Shown here: in pieces, positions 58,981-64,000 of the stretch
Layout: every line of letters begins with the position of its first letter
Numbering within the stretch: position 1 is the first letter of the stretch
DNA from: JAJISK01 sp046759185
GTDB taxonomy: Archaea; Thermoplasmatota; Thermoplasmata; RBG-16-68-12; JAJISG01
Reading direction: 5' to 3'
Length of the DNA: 64,000 nt
Assembly: GCA_046759185.1 (NCBI GenBank)
Contig: JBHIBO010000001.1
Span: forward strand, 62,001-126,000
Notes under the pieces: model-generated
Seen by the model: only the letters and a program-made list of their open reading frames with translations
Told to the model about the DNA's origin: nothing
The model's database searches: none
Made by a program: the position numbers and the translations under genes

Positions 58981-61686
58981 TCACTTTCGCGTGCGTCTCC
59001 ACAAGACGTAACCGCCTCCGGCCGCGCCAACACCGACCACGCCCACGACGATGAGGATGAGTTCAGCGCTGATGGGCGCCGCCGGCGCAACAGGCACGTC
59101 GAAGACGGTGATCGTGATCTGCCGCTGTCCCTCGACGCCCTGCCTGCTGGCCGTGACGGTAATGGTGAACGAGGTGTCCGCGTCGACCTCGGGTGCCGTG
59201 AAGGTGACGGATTCACGGCCCGAGGCTCCGGTTGTGAAGCTGCTGGGTGTGAGTGTCGCGCTCGGCGAAGGCGTGAGGACCACGGAGGCTCCCTCGGCCG
59301 CCAGGCCCGCTTCGTCCGCGACGGAAACGTCGAGGATCGTCGAGGCGGCCTCGTCCACCGCATTCCCAAACGGCGTGTCTACGACGAGCGTGAGGAAGCT
59401 CGCCCCCGGCGGGAAGGTCGTGATCACCACGGAAATCGTCCGCGCGTCTCCGAGATCTGGATGGGTCGCTTGGATTTGGATGAAGGAGGCTGCTTGTGTA
59501 TCCGTGGGGTCCAGCGTGGGTCCGGTGAACGTGGCGGTGAACTGGCCAGTGGCGTCGGTCGTGCCCGAGGACGGAGAGATGCTTCCCGGTCCCGAGCTGA
59601 CCGCTACGTCGACGGTCGCGCCAGACAGGGGATCGCCGTCCGCGTCGCGAACCGTGACCACGACGTTGCCCGTGCCACCCGAGGCAAGAGCCGACGGTGC
59701 CACGGCGGAGGTCCGAATCAACCCTGCGGGCGCGGGATCCAAGAGGATCCGCGACCAGAACCAATACACGTCCCCACCGATGTCCGTCCTCCAACTGGCA
59801 GGATCGAGCCGATCCTGGCGGAAGGCGAAGATGTTCGTTCGGAAGTAAAGCACGTCCGTGGGCAGGTCGGTGGCGACGATGCCCTGTGCTTGCTTCCAGA
59901 GACGCACCGCCTCCGCTTGATTCGTCGCCCCCTCGGCCTCATCAATGATCTGATCGAGGGTGGAGTTCCGGTACCCCTCGGAGTTGTCGCCGTCCAGGAC
60001 CGTATTGCGGCTGTGGTAGAAGTCCTCGATATAGGACGGTACGATGAACCCGGTCAGAGACCAGCCGAGGATGTACAGGTCGAAGTCCTGCTCTTCGAAG
60101 GCCTTGACGACGATCTGTCCGAAGGCGGTGGGCCTGGAGTCGATGTTAAGGCCGATCTGGCGCAGGTTCTGCGCGATTAGGGCGCCGGCCGCCGCACGGA
60201 TCGGGTCGTAGTCCGCCTGCGGGGTCAGGATCTCAAACAGGCCGGTCCCCTTCCCGGGGAGATCTCGGCACCCGCTCCCATCCCGCTGGCAATCGCCCGG
60301 CGGATCGGGTCCGTATGCGTTATCAAGGATCGACGCGGCAAGAGCGAGATCGAAGGTGTAGCGGGGCGCTGACGCGTTGTAATACAGCGTGTTCGTGGGG
60401 CTCACAACCGTGTGGCCCGGGATGCCAAAGTTCTGCAGCAGGCTCTGTACAATGGTTGCCTTGTCGGTGGCGTGGGCCACGGCCGTGCGGAAGGGTTTAC
60501 CTATATCGTTGCCCGGCAGGTCACTGCCTTGGAGCGGGTCTGCGTAGCCCATGGGCAGACGGCGCATGTTGTGGTTGATGTAGAAGTACCCGGCATCGGC
60601 GCTGGTGATGATGCCCACGTTGGGGTCGGACAGGAGGGGCCCGACGAACTCAGGTGGTACAAACCAATCGAGGAAGTCGACCTCTCCGGCCTGGAGGGCG
60701 AACACACCCGCCTGGACGTTACGGAAGAGGCGATACACGATGGCGTCAAGGGCCGGTACCCGCAGACCCGCATCCAAGGTCGCCTGATAGTTCGGCACGA
60801 AGTAGTCATCGTTCCTCTCGATTCTCGCGACCTGGCCCGGCGACCACGTCACGAAGCGGAAGGGTCCCGTCCCGATGACATGTTCATCCTGGGCATCCCA
60901 CTCGGACGCGGCGACGATGTCGTATTCCGTCAGGCCGCCAGCCCCACCCACGGGGACACCGTTCATCGTGGCCGGGTTGATGACGTGGCCGAAGTCTGGG
61001 TGGACGCCCCCGCCCGTCCCCTCCCAGAAGGAGGCAGGCAAGATCACGGTCTGGAGGGAAGTTCGGTCAAATTCCGCGTTGGGGCCCGTTTGCTTGAAGC
61101 GGAAGGCGAACTGGTTGGCGCTCGGGGTCCCGCCCATCCAATCGGCGATGGGAACCGGGTTGACATTAAGCCAGCGGTCGGACGTGTAGTTCGTCCCTGC
61201 GCCGCCCGTGAGATCCTTCAAGAACCGGTCTCCTCCTGGAGCCAGCGCCTCCAGATGGTAGCCGATGAGGACGTCAATCATCTCCACCTGGGTCCCATCG
61301 TGGAACCGTAGGCCCGTGACGTCGTAGAAGGCCGTCCAGAAGTCGGTGTTGCCCTCCTCCGGGGCGAACACCCCCACCTCGGCGACATCGAGGGCCCCGT
61401 TTCCATTCACATCCGTCCCCACCATCACGTAGGGAAGGCGTGCCAGGGTCTCCGGATGTTCGACGATCGTGCCCCCGAAGACGGGATTCAGAACGTCGGC
61501 GGTCCAGACGTCTCCTGTGAAGAAGTTGAACCGGATGGCATTGCGCGTCTTCATCTCGTCCTGGACGGACACGTTCAGGATGAACGGCTCCTGCGCCTCG
61601 GCCACCTGTGTCCAGGGGATGACCGAGCTGAAGGAGGCCAACATGACCAAGACGATGATTCCGGCTAATATGGCAGATTTCGACAT
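58981..61686 (-). CDS. Family 5 solute-binding protein with Ig-like domains and C-terminal anchor
   Basis: From the ATG at 61684-61686 the product has 901 residues. Signal peptide (~5-25), then the SBP_bac_5 domain (~40-690) with DVLIGYHLEAL and FRFVTWSPGQVARIERND, two Ig/invasin-like domains (~700-870; VVVTVRDADGDPLSGATVDV), and a C-terminal helix (AELILIVVGVVGVGAAGGGYVLWRR). It is the first gene of the transporter operon and is the likely cognate binding protein for the DppBCDF-like transporter. Same layout as the product at 42781-45093. Start chosen because it gives a proper signal peptide. Confidence 0.88.
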   Translation of the reverse strand: MSKSAILAGIIVLVMLASFSSVIPWTQVAEAQEPFILNVSVQDEMKTRNAIRFNFFTGDVWTADVLNPVFGGTIVEHPETLARLPYVMVGTDVNGNGALDVAEVGVFAPEEGNTDFWTAFYDVTGLRFHDGTQVEMIDVLIGYHLEALAPGGDRFLKDLTGGAGTNYTSDRWLNVNPVPIADWMGGTPSANQFAFRFKQTGPNAEFDRTSLQTVILPASFWEGTGGGVHPDFGHVINPATMNGVPVGGAGGLTEYDIVAASEWDAQDEHVIGTGPFRFVTWSPGQVARIERNDDYFVPNYQATLDAGLRVPALDAIVYRLFRNVQAGVFALQAGEVDFLDWFVPPEFVGPLLSDPNVGIITSADAGYFYINHNMRRLPMGYADPLQGSDLPGNDIGKPFRTAVAHATDKATIVQSLLQNFGIPGHTVVSPTNTLYYNASAPRYTFDLALAASILDNAYGPDPPGDCQRDGSGCRDLPGKGTGLFEILTPQADYDPIRAAAGALIAQNLRQIGLNIDSRPTAFGQIVVKAFEEQDFDLYILGWSLTGFIVPSYIEDFYHSRNTVLDGDNSEGYRNSTLDQIIDEAEGATNQAEAVRLWKQAQGIVATDLPTDVLYFRTNIFAFRQDRLDPASWRTDIGGDVYWFWSRILLDPAPAGLIRTSAVAPSALASGGTGNVVVTVRDADGDPLSGATVDVAVSSGPGSISPSSGTTDATGQFTATFTGPTLDPTDTQAASFIQIQATHPDLGDARTISVVITTFPPGASFLTLVVDTPFGNAVDEAASTILDVSVADEAGLAAEGASVVLTPSPSATLTPSSFTTGASGRESVTFTAPEVDADTSFTITVTASRQGVEGQRQITITVFDVPVAPAAPISAELILIVVGVVGVGAAGGGYVLWRRTRK

Positions 61687-61754
61687 GAGTCTTTCCTCCG
61701 CACCCACGGCCCCTCCGATTTCCGGCGGACCGCGAGGCAGGCCAAAGCCCGGTC

Positions 61755-61763
61755 CATATAAGT
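61755..61763 (-). promoter_or_regulatory. TATA box of the peptide-transporter operon
   Basis: CTTATATGG on the minus strand, ~70 bp before the ATG at 61686, with an ACAT-N7-ATGT imperfect inverted repeat just upstream (61786-61800). The latter is a possible regulator site; it shares ACATGTTC with the palindrome at 6828-6841. Confidence 0.45.
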
Positions 61764-61852
61764 GGACTTTGGTACGCCGGTTTGTACATGTTCTAGATGT
61801 CACCACGGCGCACGGAGCCCTCCGACGTGGGGGCCTCCGGACGAGAGATCGG

Positions 61853-62833
61853 CTACATCGGGGCGACGCGATACTGGACGCGGCGGCCTAACCTCTCCCT
61901 CTCGAGGAGGCCCTCCTTGCACATCAGTCGGAGGTTGTAGCTCACGGTCTGCTGGGTGACGTCAAGGTCCCGAGCCAGGTCTGCCTGTCGGGTCTGGCCG
62001 TTCTCTTCGAGGCGCCGCAGCAATCGGGCCTGCAGGTCACTCAGCCGGATGCCCTTGCCCCCCGGCTCTGCCTCGAAGTCCACGGGATAGAACTTCTTGT
62101 ACATCCCGTCCCGCTTGGCGGCCACGAAGCCTTGGACTTCGAGGGTCTTGAGGTGATGGGACAGGGTCCCATTGGCCACCTCCAAGGCGTCCCGGATTCT
62201 GCTGTAGTGGGCGCCCGGGTTGGTTCGGATGAAGCCATAGATCTGGCCCCGCACGAAGTGCTCGAGCACCTCCTCCTTTCGCAGCCGGATGTAGAGGGGG
62301 AATGTGAGAAACGTGAGGAGGCCGTAGCGGCCGACCTCCGTCGTTGCCAGGAATCCGAGGATCACGGAGGCGATGCCGAGGGAGATGAACTCCGCCCGGG
62401 CGTAAATGGGGGGCGGCGGGAGACGAACGACTCGCACGGCCAACTCATCGTAGGTGACCGTGCCCTGGCCGATCACGGTGGCGCCGATGAGGACCCACGA
62501 CGTCTCCTCGATCTTCCCCTGGAAGGTGAAGGAGGCCTTCCCGGCCATGTCGGTCCACACCGATGACGGCTCCACGCTCCCTGCGGAGGCCTCCAGCAGG
62601 ACGAGGACCCCGGGGAGTGGCACGCCGTTCGGGGCGGTGACTTCGACCTCGACGGGAATGGACCGCCCCGTCTCAAGCAGGTCGAAATCCGATCGCAGGG
62701 TCACGAGGACCTCGGCGGCATTCCCCACGTCGAGGGCGGCGGCGGGAGAACTCGCGGCCGCCGCGGGAGCGAGGAGAAGGAAGAGGGCAGGAACCGCGAG
62801 GCCCAGCAGAAGCACCCGAGCAATGCTCACCAT
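61853..62833 (-). CDS. Membrane-anchored transcription regulator with extracytoplasmic Ig-like sensor domain
   Basis: Predicted 326 residues. Signal peptide, an external Ig/invasin-like domain (~35-135; GRSIPVEVEVTAPNGVPLPGV), membrane helices (~150-190), then two cytoplasmic winged-helix domains: HYSRIRDALEVANGTLSHHLKTLEVQG and RQADLARDLDVTQQTVSYNLRLMCKEG. Such one-component membrane regulators occur in Thermoplasmata and related archaea. Its position just upstream, on the same strand as the transporter operon and with an Ig module like those of the binding proteins, suggests it senses something outside and controls that operon. TATA-like TTAAATAGC lies at 62868-62876. Confidence 0.85.
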   Translation of the reverse strand: MVSIARVLLLGLAVPALFLLLAPAAAASSPAAALDVGNAAEVLVTLRSDFDLLETGRSIPVEVEVTAPNGVPLPGVLVLLEASAGSVEPSSVWTDMAGKASFTFQGKIEETSWVLIGATVIGQGTVTYDELAVRVVRLPPPPIYARAEFISLGIASVILGFLATTEVGRYGLLTFLTFPLYIRLRKEEVLEHFVRGQIYGFIRTNPGAHYSRIRDALEVANGTLSHHLKTLEVQGFVAAKRDGMYKKFYPVDFEAEPGGKGIRLSDLQARLLRRLEENGQTRQADLARDLDVTQQTVSYNLRLMCKEGLLERERLGRRVQYRVAPM

Positions 62834-62883
62834 TCGGCGCCTTCCCCGCTCGACAAACCAGACGACGCTATTTAACTGCTAGG

Positions 62884-62900
62884 ACCCTCCGCGGGAGGGT
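62884..62900. other. Perfect 7-bp inverted repeat in a divergent intergenic region
   Basis: ACCCTCC-GCG-GGAGGGT. It lies ~10 bp upstream of the TATA element of the membrane regulator and ~175 bp upstream of the TlpA-like gene, so an operator role (possibly autoregulation) is as likely as an RNA hairpin. Confidence 0.35.
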
Positions 62901-63074
62901 GGGCACCCGCCTCACTTCATCGGAGTCCCGTCGGCGTTGCTGAGATCGGGAGGCCCCGAGACTGTGAACGCGGGCACCCGATGCGCCCCCTCCTCGGTCG
63001 GATCCCTGAGGCAAGGCGGAATCCAAGGGTGGCACGAGAGATAAATGGGGAGAGCCGGGTATAGCAAGTCCGAT

Positions 63075-63677
63075 ATGGCGCGGAGGAGGCGAAGCCGAGC
63101 GGAACCGAAGCCCAAGGTGGAGGGACCCTCCGGGCGGAGTGGCAGGAGGGGAACTCTCTTGACCGGCGGCATCCTGGCCGTTCTCCTCGCTGTGATCCTA
63201 ATCGTTGTCCTCAGCAGCCCGCTCGCCAGGCCGCCGTCCCCCGCCGAGCGAGTGGACATCGGCTTCACGTCGACCGAGGGGCTCCGCCTCACGACCTCTT
63301 CGGTGCCTTTCGCGGGAAAGGTCGTCGTGGTCGACCTGATGGCCGCTCTTTGCCCTCCGTGCAACGCCGAGATGCCGGAGCTGCTCGCGTTCCGGGCAGC
63401 CATTCGCGAGATGGATGTGGAGATTATCTCCCTGAGCATCTGGGCAGGCCAGCCTGGTTTCGGAGAGACCGTCGCGGACCTGGAAGCCTTCCAGGAACGC
63501 TGGGGTGCCGACTGGGTCTTTGGCGTGCCGGACGACACCCTCTTGCTGGTGCTTGATTATCAGGTACAGTTCCCGCCCTTCAAGATCCTCCTGGACCGGA
63601 ACGGAGACCAGGTGGGTACGATACCTGGGGAGACCACGAGCGGCGCCCTGCTCCAGGCCATCACCGAGGTCCTCTGA
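63075..63677 (+). CDS. TlpA/ResA-like membrane-anchored thioredoxin
   Basis: From the ATG at 63075 the product has 200 residues. Basic N-terminal tail, one membrane helix (~30-48), then a thioredoxin fold with the redox motif CPPC in LCPPCNAEMPEL, followed by QVQFPPFKILLDRNG with the cis-Pro region. It faces outside and reduces or forms disulfides in exported proteins. A TATA-like AGATAAATG at 63039-63047 predicts a leader of only a few nt. The next gene, CcdA-like, follows directly and probably feeds it electrons. Confidence 0.88.
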   Translation: MARRRRSRAEPKPKVEGPSGRSGRRGTLLTGGILAVLLAVILIVVLSSPLARPPSPAERVDIGFTSTEGLRLTTSSVPFAGKVVVVDLMAALCPPCNAEMPELLAFRAAIREMDVEIISLSIWAGQPGFGETVADLEAFQERWGADWVFGVPDDTLLLVLDYQVQFPPFKILLDRNGDQVGTIPGETTSGALLQAITEVL

Positions 63678-64000
63678 TTGGCGGACCCGGTCCTGCTGAG
63701 TTTCGCCTATGGGGCGGGGGTGATCTCTTTCTTCAGCCCCTGCGCCTTCCCCATGCTCCCCGCGTACGTCTCGTACTACCTCACAAGGGGCAACTCGGAA
63801 CGGGAGATGCCCCTCAGACAGGCCCTGCGTTTCGGCGGGCTGACCTTGCTGGGCATGCTCTCCGTCTTTGGAGGCCTCGGGGCCCTTCTCACCTTCATCG
63901 GGTCGCAGTTTCTCGCCCAGGCCATCCCGCTGTTCGGGTTGGGCATGGGTATCCTCCTCCTGCTCGTGGGGGGCCTCCTGCTGGTCACGGATCGGTTGAG
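63678..64000 (+). CDS. ccdA: CcdA/DsbD-like thiol-disulfide transporter (partial)
   Basis: A TTG immediately after the upstream TGA opens a frame that stays open to the window end (~107 residues). Visible features: a first helix with FFSPCAFPMLPAYVSYYL, which holds the first redox Cys of CcdA, then a second and third helix (LTLLGMLSVFGGLGALLTFI; LGMGILLLLVGGLLLV). It carries electrons across the membrane from cytoplasmic thioredoxin to the TlpA-like protein. The second Cys lies beyond the window. Confidence 0.88.
   Translation, partial: MADPVLLSFAYGAGVISFFSPCAFPMLPAYVSYYLTRGNSEREMPLRQALRFGGLTLLGMLSVFGGLGALLTFIGSQFLAQAIPLFGLGMGILLLLVGGLLLVTDRL

Noticed and set aside
62912..63040. Minus-strand frame ending SGPPDLSNADGTPMK near the TlpA promoter
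   Set aside because: Looks protein-like at its end, but there is no convincing start and it comes from a frame that is antisense to the TlpA gene.
1..64000. CRISPR arrays, insertion sequences, rRNA genes
   Set aside because: No regularly spaced repeats, transposase motifs or rRNA sequence were seen on reading both strands; a formal search was not possible.

Overview
The window looks like GC-rich archaeal chromosome, most likely an uncultured Thermoplasmatota-type euryarchaeon; that placement is inferred from gene content, not from a marker tree. Archaeal markers seen are a group II chaperonin, Cdc48, the iron-sulfur primase subunit PriL, an NFACT/Rqc2 homologue, a zinc-containing 7Fe ferredoxin, four-subunit pyruvate:ferredoxin oxidoreductase, an archaeal-type JAMM protease, archaeal TATA boxes with very short leaders, and a tRNA-Thr carrying an intron after base 37. 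Starts are often GTG or TTG, and operon genes often overlap by 4 bp. No insertion sequence or CRISPR array was seen.

Layout. 1-6770 (minus): a respiratory molybdoenzyme operon (alpha with Tat signal, beta with four Fe-S clusters, membrane-anchored heme b gamma, TorD-like chaperone, membrane protein) that resembles nitrite oxidoreductase/periplasmic nitrate reductase. 6.9-12.2 kb: small redox and ligand-binding genes (GyrI-like, F420-type, VOC, ferredoxin), tRNA-Leu(CAG), a zinc ribbon protein and a GHKL ATPase. 12.3-16 kb: sugar-nucleotide operon (mutase, GlmU-like, glycosyltransferase). 15.9-17.9 kb (minus): IMPase, NAD kinase and JAMM genes overlapping by 4 bp. 19.2-27.7 kb: protein quality control block (thermosome, GrpE, DnaK, DnaJ, an RNase H-fold protein, Cdc48). 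27.8-30.7 kb: PorGDAB. 31-36.5 kb: PRC-barrel, NfeD/SPFH pair, Lrp regulator, HtpX, NFACT. 36.5-40.3 kb: intron-containing tRNA-Thr followed by a patch of small, broken or species-specific genes. 40.5-42.3 kb: PriL and a CDP-alcohol phosphatidyltransferase.

42.8-62.8 kb (minus) is the most remarkable part. It appears to be a cell-surface protein-degradation and peptide-import system: a 2122-residue subtilisin-like protease with a large insertion in its catalytic domain, two membrane-anchored family 5 solute-binding proteins with Ig-like domains, and an Opp/Dpp ABC transporter. Both permeases carry large extracytoplasmic insertions; the DppC-like one carries a PQQ-type beta-propeller of about 465 residues. 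Two further membrane proteins follow, and a membrane-anchored winged-helix regulator lies just upstream. The window ends with a TlpA-like thioredoxin and the start of CcdA.

Several short genes (cupin, a small membrane protein, a DUF120-like fragment, a membrane-protein remnant) are broken by single-base shifts. These may be true decay or assembly errors.
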